The notes under the pieces: generated by a model
Database searches by the model: none
What the model saw: only the letters and a program-made list of their open reading frames with translations
Told to the model about the DNA's origin: nothing
Translations under genes and position numbers: made by a program
In this document: positions 34,418 to 45,809 of the stretch, piece after piece
How positions within the stretch are numbered: the first letter of the stretch is position 1
Layout: each line of letters opens with the position of its first letter
NCBI RefSeq assembly: GCF_963576675.1
Contig: NC_088916.1
Coordinates: 8,385,001 to 8,449,000, forward strand
Reading direction: 5' to 3'
Length of the DNA stretch: 64,000 bases
DNA from: Euphorbia lathyris
Lineage: Eukaryota; Streptophyta; Magnoliopsida; Malpighiales; Euphorbiaceae

Positions 34418-34909
34418 CTATTGCGGAGGCGGAGGAGGATGGCCATGGATGTTGGTGAAGAAGGTGTTGGTGAAGGCGTCGAAGTTGGCCCGGTCCTCCC
34501 GCCGTTGGGCCTCGAATGTGTCGAAGCGAGTGGCGATGGCGGCTTGGTCCATGAGGCAATGAGCCTCTAGGGTGTCGAAACGGGTGGTGACGTTGGCCTC
34601 GAGGGTGTCAAACTGGGAGTTGAGGTGGGCCCGATCTTGCCTTTGGTTCCCCTCCAAGATGTCCAACTGAGCATAGATCGATTGGAAGTCGGGGTTGGGA
34701 GGTGGGCTAAAGTTGAGGCCAAAGTCCGAGTCCCATTCCTCATCCGCTTGTTGTTGGCCGGCCCCCGAACTCTCACCCGGACCAGAGGGGTGGTGTTTGA
34801 GGGTTTGGAAGGCATTTTTGTCCAAGGGGTGGGGGTCATAGTGGGGAAGGCGATCAAGGGCGGCGGTGCTAAGAGCGGAGGTGGCATAGATGGTGACTAA
34901 GTGCCCCAA
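34418..34909 (-). CDS. Gypsy-2 accessory ORF with coiled-coil C-terminus
   Basis: 163 codons from MGHLVTIYATSALS to a proline run before the stop. Residues about 75-150 are heptad-like and contain four imperfect repeats of RFDTLEAxxxxDRA, predicted to be a coiled coil. The N-terminal half is Pro/Ser/Gly-rich. It occupies the same place near the 3' end as the degenerate ORF of Gypsy-1, which also ends in a short coiled coil. It may be the end of a longer Athila-type ORF that lost its N-terminal domain. The function is unknown and not RT-related. Confidence 0.55.
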   Translation of the reverse strand: MGHLVTIYATSALSTAALDRLPHYDPHPLDKNAFQTLKHHPSGPGESSGAGQQQADEEWDSDFGLNFSPPPNPDFQSIYAQLDILEGNQRQDRAHLNSQFDTLEANVTTRFDTLEAHCLMDQAAIATRFDTFEAQRREDRANFDAFTNTFFTNIHGHPPPPPQ

Positions 34910-35044
34910 CCCGAGTTTGGCACGCTTTTAGGAGGGAATTAGGAAGTTGGAGTGAGTGTGATGGAGGAGGGGGGGGGGGAAGAAATAGGGGGTTTAAATA
35001 GGTAGGGGGCTAGGAATCCAAGGGTTTTTCGGATACCCAGGGGG

Positions 35045-35224
35045 TACGCGGGGCGTGAAGGGGCCACGCCACGCGTATTCCACCTCCTGACCAATTTTTG
35101 GTCTAATAAGGCCAATGCACGCGGGGCGTGTATAGGGGTACACCCCGCGTAACCTACCTCATTACCGAAAAGAAGTGGAAGAATGGATAGTACGCGGGGC
35201 GTGCATGGGGGTACGCCCCGCATA
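35045..35224. repeat. Hairpin triplet B (Gypsy-2)
   Basis: Hairpins at 35,045-35,077, 35,118-35,151 and 35,191-35,224, with arms TACGCGGGGCGTG and (G)TACGCCCCGCGTA. The spacing is 72-74 bp. They lie upstream of the accessory ORF in element orientation. Confidence 0.9.
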
Positions 35225-35496
35225 GAAGAGTGGAGTTGAGTCATTTTTTCCGTTTTTTCAAAGTTGTTTTGAATTTTTATGGGTTTTTAATGGCTTTTAA
35301 TTTTTTATGGGTTTTAATGATTAATTAAGGGGGTGGTTAAAGGAAAAATTAATTATGGAGGGAAGTTAAGTTATTTTGAATTTGAAAAGAGTGGAGGTGA
35401 TTGGAGGTTGGAAGAGGTGGAGTGGAGAAGTGGAGAAGAGATGTGGGGAAGAGGGAAAGCTGCCATGGGGAGTTGCAGTCCGCAACTCCCCTAGGA

Positions 35497-35684
35497 TACG
35501 TGGGGCGTGCCTAGGGCATGCTCCGCGTGCTTTAATTATGCCATTTATTGGTGAAGGCTCCTACAATTCTAGGAACATGCGGGGTGTAGTAGGGGCTACG
35601 CCCCGCGTACCGTGCTTTGTAGCACCAGGAAATGTTCAGAAGCTCATCTACGCGAGGCGCACCAGTGTGTACGCTTCGCGTAGA
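35497..35684. repeat. Hairpin triplet C (Gypsy-2)
   Basis: Hairpins at 35,497-35,529, 35,576-35,609 and 35,647-35,684, with spacing of 73-79 bp. The last has extended arms (ATCTACGCGAGGCG with CTTCGCGTAGAT). They lie between gag and the accessory ORF. Confidence 0.9.
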
Positions 35685-35959
35685 TGTTTGGATTAAAAAT
35701 GGGATTTGTTTTTTTGTATTTGTGGGTTTTATGATTTTTTTACATTTTGGTGTGTATTTAAAAATTGACGAAACGAGACAACCGCAAGAAAACGAAAACA
35801 ATTGGAAAGAAGATGAAAATACACACGAAGAAAAATAAAATTAATTTGAAAAACGTATATGATACATATAGACAAAAGGTTTGGAAAATGCAAACTGGGG
35901 CTACGTTTATAGTCGGAGTAGCTCGACTTTCTCGGCGGGTGTGTCTATTGCAAGATATC

Positions 35960-37435
35960 CTAACCGGAGCCTGATAGATCCGAGCTATGACTGTTAAGAA
36001 GAGTTATTGCTTGCCCGGATTCTATATTCTTAGCCCGCGGGTTTTGCTCGGTATTGGTCGGGAGAGTTCCTAGCTGTCTCTCCTGTTGTTGTCGGTTTAA
36101 ATGAGTCACTTGGTGACTTAAATCCCTGCAAAACACTTCATTGTCGGCAAGACGGGTTAGAATGTCCTTTAACAAGGAAGTTACCGATTGGCCTTGCACG
36201 TTGTTGGGAGGTTGGGCATTCCGACCGCCGGGGGCGTTTTAGGATTGCCCCAGCCCGTGCTCCCTATATTCTTGGTGGAACTCGAGTGGGGGCCTCAATA
36301 CGTTATTGTTATTACCGTATGACAGATTAGGATGTTGGTATCGAGGTCTCCACCCGTTATCGTTATTATTGTGGTGGTTAGGATAGGAGTTTGAGTTAGA
36401 GTTGTACCTTTGGTTACCTCCTATGTAACTTACGTTCTCGGTATCACCGACAAAAGGGGTGCCGGTGTTGCAATTTCTTCCGTCATGATCACCACCACAG
36501 TGGTTGCACATCAGGACCTGTGCATCTTTATTGAGGCTCAATTGTGCTATTAAAGCGTCTAGTTTCTTGTTCATCTCAACCATGGGACCCTTTGAAGCCT
36601 CCTTCTCCATGGCAAACGCTTGATTTCTCGGGGGTCCGACAAGCCGATCTTCTTGCCATTGAACGCTTTTTCTGGCGAGCTTATTGATGAGCTCATATGC
36701 TTCGCTTGCTGATTTTCTGAACAGGTCCCCACCCGCTGCGGAATCCACGGTAACACGATTAGTAGGTGTTAAACCATGATAAAAAGTACTTACAAGATCG
36801 TGCTTGGGGATGTCATGGTGTGGGCAACATCGAAGCAATTTTCGGAACCTCGCCCAAGCCGCATGAAGGGCTTCGTACTCGAGTTGCCGAAAGGAAGTGA
36901 TATCATTGTGCAACTTCACCGTTTTGGAAGGTGGAAAGTAATAGGAGAAGAACTCCTTTTCGAGCTTGACCCATAACGTGATAGTTCCGGCTTCCAATAA
37001 GTGCAACCATTCCAACGCTTGGCCTGTCAAGGAAAAAGGAAAAAGTTTTAGACGTACGGCCTCAACCGGGACACCATTTTGCCGAGAAGTATCGGCACAC
37101 ACAAGAACTTTATCAAGATGTTCGTTAGGGTTCTCATGAAGTTCTCCTCCGAATTGACCGGGTTGTTGGATCAATTGGATCATGCTCGTCTTTATCTCAT
37201 ATGTGTTGGCCGGGATGGCGGGGGCGACGATTCCATTGCGATTTTATGGTCGATGCGGAGCTAGGATCTCCATCATTGTTCGGGTGTCGTTTCCCCCTCC
37301 ATTCGGGACGTTGTTCACCGGTGGGTTGGTTTCATCATTGACGTTGGCCATCTTTTCTCTCCGAATCCTACAAAGAGTTCGTTCAATTTCAAGATCAATA
37401 GGAACGAGAGTATCACTCCGAGATCGGGTGTGCAT
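35960..37435 (-). pseudogene. Gypsy-2 gag with two in-frame stops
   Basis: A single minus-strand frame runs from ATG at 37,435 to about 35,960, interrupted by TAA near 37,244 and TAA at 36,239. The N-terminal part opens MHTRSRSDTLVPIDLEIERT. The middle is an Athila/Tat capsid domain (LTGQALEWL, FFPPSKT-like FPPSKTVKL, CPHHDIPKHDL and VDSAAGGDLF). A zinc knuckle C-x2-C-x4-H-x4-C follows (CNHCGGDHDGRNC), then an Asn-rich tail. The last part (36,199-35,960) encodes a heptad-rich segment. Gag would package element RNA, and no protease follows it. Confidence 0.9.
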
Positions 37436-37566
37436 AAACTCAAAAAAATAAACAAAGAAAATATGAACAACAAAACATATTGTCGGTAAAAGTGTATATA
37501 AACAATTTATACAAAGATAATGCTTAGACTAACAATAAAACGTTTTGGTCTAATATTGCAAGAACA

Positions 37567-37596
37567 TATAAATCCCCGGCAACGGCGCCAAAAACT
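37567..37596 (-). other. Primer-binding site (tRNA-Asp type) of Gypsy-2
   Basis: On the minus strand TTTTTGGCGCCGTTGCCGGGG directly follows the 5' LTR. It is the canonical Athila primer site. Confidence 0.9.
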
Positions 37597-39222
37597 TGAT
37601 GGCGGGTAGGGTATCCGGTAGAGCGGTAAAATATAACGATAAGTGTGTGCTAGGGCTATGGATATGATCTTTCTAAGTGCTCTAACTCTACTAGATGCTA
37701 CTTCGTAGGGGCAAGTGTACCCCGTCGTATCAAGTAATAATCTGGTTAAGACCGGGTATCGAATCCACGGGATTTATAACTACAAGTATTAAACTACTCG
37801 GTTTTACACGTTATCTAAGCGGTGAATACTTTAGTTGGTTGGGTGACAACTATGAACTACTCCTAAACTACGGGTGAGACAATTTTCATGTATTTCAAGT
37901 CCTCTTCAATGATACGGGTGATGATAAGTTATAACCTATGATAAACGACACGAAATATACACGATTAATAGTTTTACTCTTGCAAAGACGACTATTAATA
38001 GACCGAACAACTCCGTGAGGTTCTAGAGTCGTGATTTCCCTTTAAGGTGACTCTAATTCTCAGGATCAGAAACTAGGGCCCGTAAGTTCCGTGGCTCGTC
38101 AATTCCTACAGTTTCCGGTTTGTCAACTCCGGTGAGGCAACACCTATGTGATTCCTAATAGATTTCGGAGCTCGTAAACGACCTACACAATAATCAATTA
38201 TAAGTATCAAACCAAGCAATAAACATTAACACGTATAGTGAAAACGGAATCGTAAATCATGTATTATAAATATGGAATATGAAAGTACGGGATACAACCA
38301 AGCCTAGTACATAGAAAGAGTACAAGCTAATTAACAAGTAGAAAGGGAAGAAGAATCGGCCCTTGAGACTAGCTAACCGGACTCAAAGTCATCTCTTAGG
38401 ACTTGGAGGTGGAACTCTCGAGCTTGGTGAATGCGAATGGAGCGGAACTTCGGCGGAGTAACGGGAGGATTATACAAGCTCTCAAGGTGTGAGGAACTCT
38501 AATACATGGAAAATTGAATACTGAAATGAGTGCTCATCACTCTTACTTATACATCAAGCTCGGGGGTAGAATCGTAAATACACAAGTTGCATTATTTCTG
38601 CATTTTTCCCAGGACACGCCCCGCGCGGACAAGGAGGCGCCCCGCGTGTTTGCCCATTCCGTTGACAATTTCCTTCATGAGGATCAGATTCAGGCCTGAT
38701 GTCATGAACATGCCCCGCGTGGACAGACAGACGCCCCGCGTGTTTGCCCATTCCGTTGATAATTGACTGTGTGTGGATCAAAATCAGACTGGTTGTCATA
38801 ACCACGCCCCGTGTAGGTTAGAGTACGCCCCGCGTGGTTGAGCCTCTAGAGTTAAAACGCTTGTATCATATCTTTGGCGTCCCACGTGGCTTGGATCACG
38901 CCCCGCGTACTTGAGCTTCTGAAACTTAGATTAAATAATTGCTCATGTACGCCCCGCGCATTAATAGAGACGCCCCGCGTGTGTCGGTGGGTTTTTACTC
39001 CTTTGCTTGTACCTGCGAAATAGAATTCTCGACAGCCGAGTTAGCTTGACGCTTATTTTTCCGAAATTAACTGAAAACAAAGGAAATTGATCAAAAGCAT
39101 AAAATTTATTTTTATTTTGTTATTTTTATTAAAAAAACATTATTTTTGTAATTAAACTCACTTATTTAGTCCATAATTAATCCGTAATTCACGCTAAAAG
39201 ATAAGGACAAAATGCCCTATCA
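37597..39222 (-). repeat. 5' LTR of Gypsy-2
   Basis: 1,626 bp. It carries the ACGCCCCGCGTG direct pairs at 38,614-38,990, with pair starts about 72-94 bp apart. Confidence 0.93.
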
Positions 39223-40800
39223 CCTTCCACTTGGATTGTACAGTTCATGATGAAGTTAGCATGGTGATGAAGTGTATGATACTGTCACCACAAGCTTAGT
39301 CATAAACTTGTGTTGCTAGAATCATACAACTTCATCACCATGTTAAACACTTTTCCATAAGCATAACAAGCCAAGTGACATGATACATAGTAATGGAGAT
39401 TTAGGAGTATGCCTAACATGCTATAACAAGTAGACAACTTATTCAAGCAGACATGTATATTCAAGTGAACATGCTATAACAAGTAGACAACTTATTCGTG
39501 CATGTCTATTCCTTACTTATTCAAGATAACTTATTCCTTACTTATCATCATAGGTTATGTTCAAATAAAAAAGAGTATGGTGATATCTTATCATTTGCAA
39601 GCCATATCAGTACATGCAATTAGCCTAAATTTACCCTTTAATACATGCTTCATACATGCTCAATGACCCTTTTACAATGTTCCTCTAATACTTGATGCAT
39701 GATTAATAAGCTACATGCCCAAATGAACAATCGTACACATACTCATACAGAACCTCAAACATAAACATCAATAAAACATCAAACATAAACATGTTTCATA
39801 CACATACTCAATCACTTCTAGCAGTATAACTCATAGGTGTAAGAGTAGTGTCAATCTCAATGAACATTCAAAGCTTTAGAGTATGCCTAATCAGCCACAT
39901 GCTCAATGACTCTTTTACAATGTTCCTCTAATACTTGATGCATGATGAATAAGCTACATGCCCAAATGAACAATTGTACACATACTCATACAAAACCTCA
40001 AACATAAACATCAACAGAACATCATACATAAACATGCTTCATAGACATACATATACTCAATCACTTCTAGCAGTATAACTCATAGGTGTAAGAGTAGTGC
40101 CAATCTCAATGAACATTCAAAGCTTTAGAGTATGCCTAATCAGCCACATGCTTAATGATCATTCATACATAAACTCTATGAGTCCTAGCTTCCTAAACAG
40201 TTATATCTAACCAATCAGTTCATACCAATCATTTCATCATCACCCACAACATCATACATATATGTAATCATTCAGTTCAAACCCACATAACAATATATAT
40301 ACTAAATCAGGCTAGTTTCCTAAATCAATGAGTTCTAGGTTCCAAAACAGTACATCAAATATACACAATCACTTCTAAAGGCATGACCAATCAGTTTAAA
40401 CCAACATAACATTAATATATATTCAGTAAGTTAAAGAAATCTTCCCATATGCTAAAGGCATGAACCGATTGACAATCTCTTCAGTTAGCCTTCCCATGTA
40501 CTAAAGCATTCTTACTATCCCTGCAAATAGTGTTCAAATAAAAATGAATCAGATGAGTTCATACCATCTACTGTATCAGGCATTGTGTTGCCCTAGATTA
40601 AAAAAGATAAAGACCCAAGCTTTACAGTAGTGGATCTAAATACAATAAAATCAGTGTAGCTAAGCGAGCGATATAAACCTTTCAATGATAGGTCTGAAAA
40701 TCACAAGATCATTATACCAACTGCTGAAATCGACATACACCAAAGTAAATCGGATGAGGAAAAGATAGAGTAAGGAACAATGATACTCTAATACAAAACG
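39223..40800. repeat. CACTA right interior with hairpin and 248-bp tandem duplication
   Basis: At about 39,260-39,345 'catggtgatgaagtgtatgat' pairs with 'atcatacaacttcatcaccatg'. A segment of about 248 bp ('acatgctcaatgac...gcctaatcagcc') occurs twice, at about 39,652-39,899 and 39,898-40,150, nearly identical. The remainder is AT-rich with shared 'cataaacat' words. No gene is seen. Confidence 0.75.
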
Positions 40801-40810
40801 AAGAAAATAT

Positions 40811-40961
40811 GGCTTACTCGTACCATGTTTCGAGCTCACCCAGTGATTGCATGTTCAAATCAACCATGGAGATAGAGAGGGATGGGAGGGATGAGATGGA
40901 TGAGAGGGATGAAGCTTGCGTAACCTAAACTGGGGTTTGGGATTGAGAGAGGGTTTATATA
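40811..40961 (-). pseudogene. Orphan promoter and first exon at the CACTA right end
   Basis: On the minus strand TATATAAACCC (40,961-40,951) is followed about 85 bases later by an ATG at 40,867. The short frame MVDLNMQSLGELETWYE ends at a GTAAGC donor (40,817-40,812). The leader is C/T-rich, as in plant 5' UTRs. No downstream exons of a transposase were recognised before Gypsy-2. This may be the start of a deleted CACTA-encoded gene or of a captured gene. Confidence 0.45.
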
Positions 40962-41089
40962 TCAGCTGGAATTTCAGTCAAATGATATAGAGCGCCTAAA
41001 ATTTGGTATGGCCGCGTAAGTGAAATTTCATTTGCCGCTTTTTTGTTTTCGGCATACAATGACATTTATTTATTAGAAGTGTCATCTAT

Positions 41090-41295
41090 TGAGCGCATCA
41101 AATTTAACGAAAACGCGCGTTTTCTTTGGATGACAGGATTCTGTAATCGTAATGTCATCTGAGAATCGAGCGCATTTTTTATTTCGCCTTCAGATGACAT
41201 ACAGTTAAAATAATGTCACAAAAAATATTCAGACGACACGAAAACAAATGTCTGTCATGTATCTTGTGTCATGTGAAAGGGAAAATGGCATAGTG
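41090..41295. repeat. CACTA right terminus and subterminal repeats
   Basis: 'gtcatctgagaa', 'ttcagatgacat', 'ttcagacgacac' and 'gtcatgtgaaag' lie within 150 bp of the terminal CATAGTG. They mirror the left end. Confidence 0.75.
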
Positions 41296-41298
41296 CAA

Positions 41299-42740
41299 GC
41301 AAAGAGATATTACTGAAGACGGTGGTGCAAGCTATTCCTAATTTCGCTATGAATTTTATCTTGCTTCCTAACTATCTTTGTCTTGAAATTGAGCGTATGC
41401 TAAATGGCTTTTGGTAGTGTAATAAAGGAAAAAGCATAAGATGGCTCAGTTGGGATAAGTTTTGTGATGTTAAGGAGATTGGTGGCTTGGGCTTTAAAAG
41501 GTTACGTGAATTCAATCTAGCTATGTTGGATAAGCTGGGATGAAGGTTTGTGACTCAACCCAATTCTTTGGTTTTGCACATTTTTAAGGCTAAATACTTT
41601 AAAAATTGTAGTTTTTTGGAAGAAGATAAAGGTAATAACCCGAGTTTTGTTTGGAGTAGTATCTTTCAAGCGAAAGATTTGTTGATTCAAGTTTGTAGGA
41701 GAAAGGTTGGAAGTGGTGAAGATATTAGGATCGATCATGATCATTGGTTGATTGATGGAATTGAAGGGAAATCATCTACGATTCTTCCCCAAGAAATTGC
41801 AGATGCAAAAGTTTCATCTCTTTTTGAAGTTAACTGTAGAAGATGAGATGAAAAAATCATATATAAGAGATGTCTTTAACAAGGAAGATCAAAACTTTAT
41901 TTTTAGTTTGCCGCTTTCTAGTAATTGCGTTCAAGACATTTGGTTTTGGAGTTTAGAGAATGATGGTTCTTTTTCTGTGAAGAGTGCTTACAAATGATTA
42001 TGTAATGGGACCCAACTGGTTAGTAATAGTATGTGTAAGAAGATGTGGAGCTTGAAAGTTCCCCCTAAGGTGCATAATATGCTTTGGGGTGCTTATAGAA
42101 ATGTTTTGCCTATAGCTGTTGTGCTTATGGAGAAACGTGTGGCTGCCAATCTTGTTTGTGTTATCTGTAATTTAGATTTTGAGTATATTTTACATGTGTT
42201 TAGAGATTTCATTCACGCTTAGTATGTTTGGAACACGTCTGGTTTAGGTAGAGTGTTAGGTGGCGATTTTCTTTACTTGAAAGATTGGTTGGAATTCATT
42301 CTTGCGAATTTTAGTGCTGAGAATTGCTGTTTGAGTGTTATGGGTTGTGTGGAATATGTGGCTGAATAGAAACAATTCTATTTGGAATAATTAAAGGAAT
42401 TCTACAGATGTTTCTTTTCGTCTAGCGTGCATTAGGTTGAAGGAGTGGCATAATGCTCAATCAAAGGGGATGATTGTGGCCAGATTGTTCCGGGTGGGGC
42501 AGGGTCTGCTCGAGTGTGATTCTGGTTACGACCTCATCCAGATCACTTTAAACTGAATGTGGATGCCTCTATTATCTCGGGGTCAAGTCTGATAGGTTTA
42601 GGGGCGGAGTTACGGGATTGCAACGGCAAGTGCATCATATTATATGCCACGACTGATAAGGTGGCATACTAGTCCTCCTGATTTCATTGTCCAAGCCTTG
42701 TATTCTATATTCTATTTAATGCATGGTCTTTTCTTTTGAA
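41299..42740 (+). pseudogene. LINE ORF2 right half: RT thumb, zf-RVT, partial RNase H
   Basis: Continues the protein broken at 19,291: SKEILLKTVVQAIPNFAM then LNGFW and WLSWDKFCDVKEIGGLGFKRL, typical of plant L1 RT. Around 42,031-42,222 lies a zf-RVT domain (LKVPPKVHNMLWGA...CVICN...H). From about 42,545 there is a truncated RNase H with LNVDAS and GLGAELRD. Several stops and frameshifts interrupt it. No clear poly(A) or target duplication was located, so the 3' limit is approximate. Confidence 0.85.
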
Positions 42741-43185
42741 AAAATAAATAACATTAATAACAAATTGTGCCAAAAATAACATTAATATCCTTAAAAATAA
42801 CATTTGATGCTTTTAATATTTTCTTTTTGTTTTTGATTAATTAATAATTTATTTAAAATTGAAAAACAGAAATTTAAATGACTAATTTTTAAATAAGACT
42901 GGATCCGCCTAAGTCTGCATGTGACCGCTTGAGCTGCCTGAGCGTCAGTGGCGGATCCAGGATTTGAGGGAGGGGGACAAAACTCTATGTAAAAAAATTT
43001 TAGACAAAATAGCATTAATTGAAAAAAAAAATATACTTTAGTATATAATTGTTATTCGATACAAAATGTCTTAAAAAAAAAAAAAACTTCTAATGCTAAG
43101 TAGATCGACGATTACGAGGTAGCAATTCACATCTACGATATGTCATAGCTTGAAAACGATCTACTGCCTCTACCTATACCGTTTC
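42741..43185. other. Spacer with 'cagtggcggatccag' element end
   Basis: Contains 'cagtggcggatccaggattt' at about 42,948, a phrase that recurs as element ends at 51,529, 52,386, 55,748 and 57,108. GC-rich words 'ccgcctaagtc' and 'gctgcctgagcg' nearby resemble those at 44,730-44,775. No gene is seen. Confidence 0.45.
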
Positions 43186-43678
43186 TTTTGGGTCAGGAGC
43201 AATTTTACCCCTAACGTCTAAAATGGTGCAATTTTACCCCTAATGTTTGTAGCCAAGAGCAATTTTACCCCTAAAATTGATAAATTGGATCAATTTCAGA
43301 CACTATTATAAAATACAGTCATTTTTTTTTATTTTGCACCAATTGCATATCAATTTGTTCTAAAAAATGATATAATGTTTTTTGTAATTTAATAATAAAA
43401 TTAGAGATTAATATTTATAAATTCGGTGAATTTTTTGAATTTTTTTTGTCTAATTCGTACAAAATACAGTATATTTTTAATATTTTTTTCACATCCCAAC
43501 ATATGTTTGTGATTTGTTACTGATAAAATAACGCATGTGTGAAGTGTAGATGACAAGATTCATGACCGAAAAGACAGTTTGATGAATTATTTCTCAAATT
43601 GACCCAATTTATCAACGTCAACATTAGGGGTAAAATTGTTCCTGGCCCAAAATGTTATGAGTATTTTTACACCTTAAA
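43186..43678 (-). mobile_element. Mutator-type MITE, copy 1 (left end truncated)
   Basis: Ends in ttttacaccttaa and starts within 'gggtcaggagcaattttacccc'. It is homologous to the complete copy at 63,308-63,856 but in opposite orientation internally ('acatatgtttgtgatttgttactgataaaat' versus its inverse). About 20 bases of the left terminus are missing. Confidence 0.8.
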
Positions 43679-45545
43679 AGTGTTTTAAAAATCTCCACCT
43701 AAACGCAGTCTGGACTGATTTTTAGACACTACAAAAAGTAAAGGGTTTGATGTTCATGTATCTATTTGATCTTTGTTAACTTTATGTGAAACCACTTTCA
43801 TCTTTATCTTCAAGTTCAGATGTCATAAAACCTAAAATAAATAAATAAATTAACTGTATATATCCTAAAAGTTGCCAAACCACAACTATGTTATAATATA
43901 ATGATGTTTTTTAGTGAAAATATGCCATTAAGGATCCATTAAGATTTTTTAATAATATCTTTTAGTAAAAATATGGAATTAAGGGGTTTGGTTTGGTGAG
44001 TGTATTCAAAATGTACTATTCTATAGGTATAAAATCTGAGACATTCATCATACTGATAAAAAAAATGTGCTGTGAACATGTATTTGATCTCAAAAATAAG
44101 ATTATTCTTTTCATTTTTACCTAATAAGTATAAATTGTAATTAAGTTTTAATATGAAGGGTTTGTTTGTAATTGTCCTTTCTGTCTGTTTGTAATTATCC
44201 CTAATAGTTCATCCATGTATATAGATAACAATTAGATACAGATACATAGTAAGAAAAATTACAAACAGACTTTCACATTAATACTTAATTACAATTTATA
44301 TTAATATACAATTCTATTACTACCCAACACGTTATTTTGTCCTCATATTTTAATAATATACTATTTAGCTCTTAATTTGTATTTTATTCACAGTTTAGTC
44401 TCTTATATAAAGATTAGATTGTTTAATAATTCAAATATTTGAGATACTAAACTATTGAATAAAAGAAATGTTAAAACTAACTAATGTAGTATTAAAATAC
44501 AAAGAAAATACAAAGACTAAGCAAAATATTATCTTTATTTAAAAGTAGAATGACAATATTTTTCTACTTCTAAAAATTCAAGACTATCACAAACACACAT
44601 TATTCAAAACCAAGTCCGTCTGGACTGTCTATGCTTCACCCAAGCGCTCGAAATTGAGAATTTGTTCCCATATTTCCGATTAGTTTCTCTAAACATTTTT
44701 TTTTATCCCCTAGACGATTTTTAGTCGTCTGAACTCTGCCTCGACGCTGCCTAGACCGTCTAGGCACGGCCTAAGCGACGATGAACAAAAACATTTTTTA
44801 TTGTGAATGTAGTTTTTGCTTTATTATAATTCACATTTGAGTTGTTTTAATGATATTGTTGTTGAAATGTTGATCTTTGTATATTTTTAAATATATATGT
44901 TACAAATATACGTGTTTTCTATATTAAATAATTTTATATTATTATTTTTAGATAGTATAATATATACTTTATTTTTTGAAAATACATACTTTAATTAAAT
45001 TCATATAATAAAAATATTTTATTAGAAAATAAAAAATATAAAAATTCAAATCCGATTAATCTCCAATTAATCGTCAAGGATTTTATCCGCCCGATTAGCG
45101 TCTAATGTTTTTGACAACCTTACAAACACATATCATTGTAATTACAGTGACTCGTAATTGCCGTTACTATTCCATGAAATATCTCTCTATAAATGAGGTT
45201 TTATGTTCAGTATAAGTTGCAAAATATTGCAGCCTCCCAAATAATATTTAGGATAAATAATTTATTAGTTCTTTCCTTTTTACAAAAACGCACGGTTTAT
45301 TCTCTATATTTTGAAAAATATATTATAAAATCTTTATTTTTTGTCAATACTAACCATTTGGTCCTTCTATTTTTTTTTTAGATTTTTAATCGTTAATATT
45401 TAGCATCAACAAGCCAAAAACAATAGAGTAACATGGTTCTGAAATCTAAGATATGTTCGGTTAAAGATCTAAATAAATAGATAAAATGAATAAATAGTTA
45501 ATATTGACAAAAGATAGAAATTTTATAATGTGTTTTTCAAAATAA
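43679..45545. other. AT-rich spacer with repeat remnants
   Basis: At 43,735-43,830 lies a copy of the GATA-upstream module ('gtgaaaccactttcatctttatcttcaagttcagatgtca'). At 44,730-44,780 and 45,050-45,120 lie GC-rich remnants ('ctagaccgtctaggca', 'cccgattagcgtctaat') of an unassigned repeat. No gene is seen. Confidence 0.45.
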
Positions 45546-45809
45546 GAATAAAAATAATGTGTTACATAAAATTGTGTGTGGATTAATAAATTATTACCCA
45601 ATATTTATAACAATTGGAGAAGATATTATTTGGTTTTTCTTTTTGATTGAAAAAATCCAGTCCTGCAACAACATTAATTATAAATAAACAAAAAACAATT
45701 ATATAGGCTGTTAAACATTGATTTAAGTTTTTATTTTATTTACTATTATTTAATTATACTAACTATTTCCACATGAAGAATTAATTGAAAGAGTCCATAT
45801 TATCTTCAC
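45545..45809. repeat. Segmental duplicate A, left part
   Basis: Matches 53,040-53,300 closely over about 250 bp. The match breaks at the 8-mer ATCTTCAC, where the hAT-like element begins, and resumes at 51,353. Confidence 0.85.

Larger units (their letters stand above)
30912..39222 (-). mobile_element. Non-autonomous Athila-like Ty3/Gypsy retrotransposon (Gypsy-2)
   Basis: Inserted in minus orientation. The 5' LTR is 37,597-39,222 and the 3' LTR is 30,912-32,517 (TGATGGCGGG...CCTATCA in window orientation). Flanking pentamers CCTGC and CCTTC are a one-mismatch target duplication. The primer site next to the right LTR reads TTTTTGGCGCCGTTGCCGGGG on the minus strand (tRNA-Asp type). Only gag (two in-frame stops) and an accessory coiled-coil ORF are present; protease, RT and integrase are absent. 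Nine short hairpins are arranged in three triplets. Confidence 0.92.
19292..41295. mobile_element. 22,004-bp CACTA (En/Spm) transposon with nested retrotransposons and a captured gene
   Basis: The left terminus is CACTACGCCAAAA and the right terminus is its near inverse, giving CACTATGCCATTTTCCC on the minus strand. The 3-bp target duplication is CAG (19,289-19,291) versus CAA (41,296-41,298). Removing the element restores the LINE reading frame exactly. Both ends carry subterminal copies of TCAGAYGACR and of GTCATNTGA in both orientations, the usual transposase-binding arrangement. No transposase is recognisable, so it is non-autonomous. Without the two LTR elements it would be about 4.8 kb. 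Confidence 0.9.

Noticed and set aside
34567..35838. GC-rich open frames on both strands around Gypsy-2 hairpins
   Set aside because: They follow the repeated hairpin words (TPRVP, RGVP-type strings) and the antisense of the accessory ORF. No domain or start context supports them.
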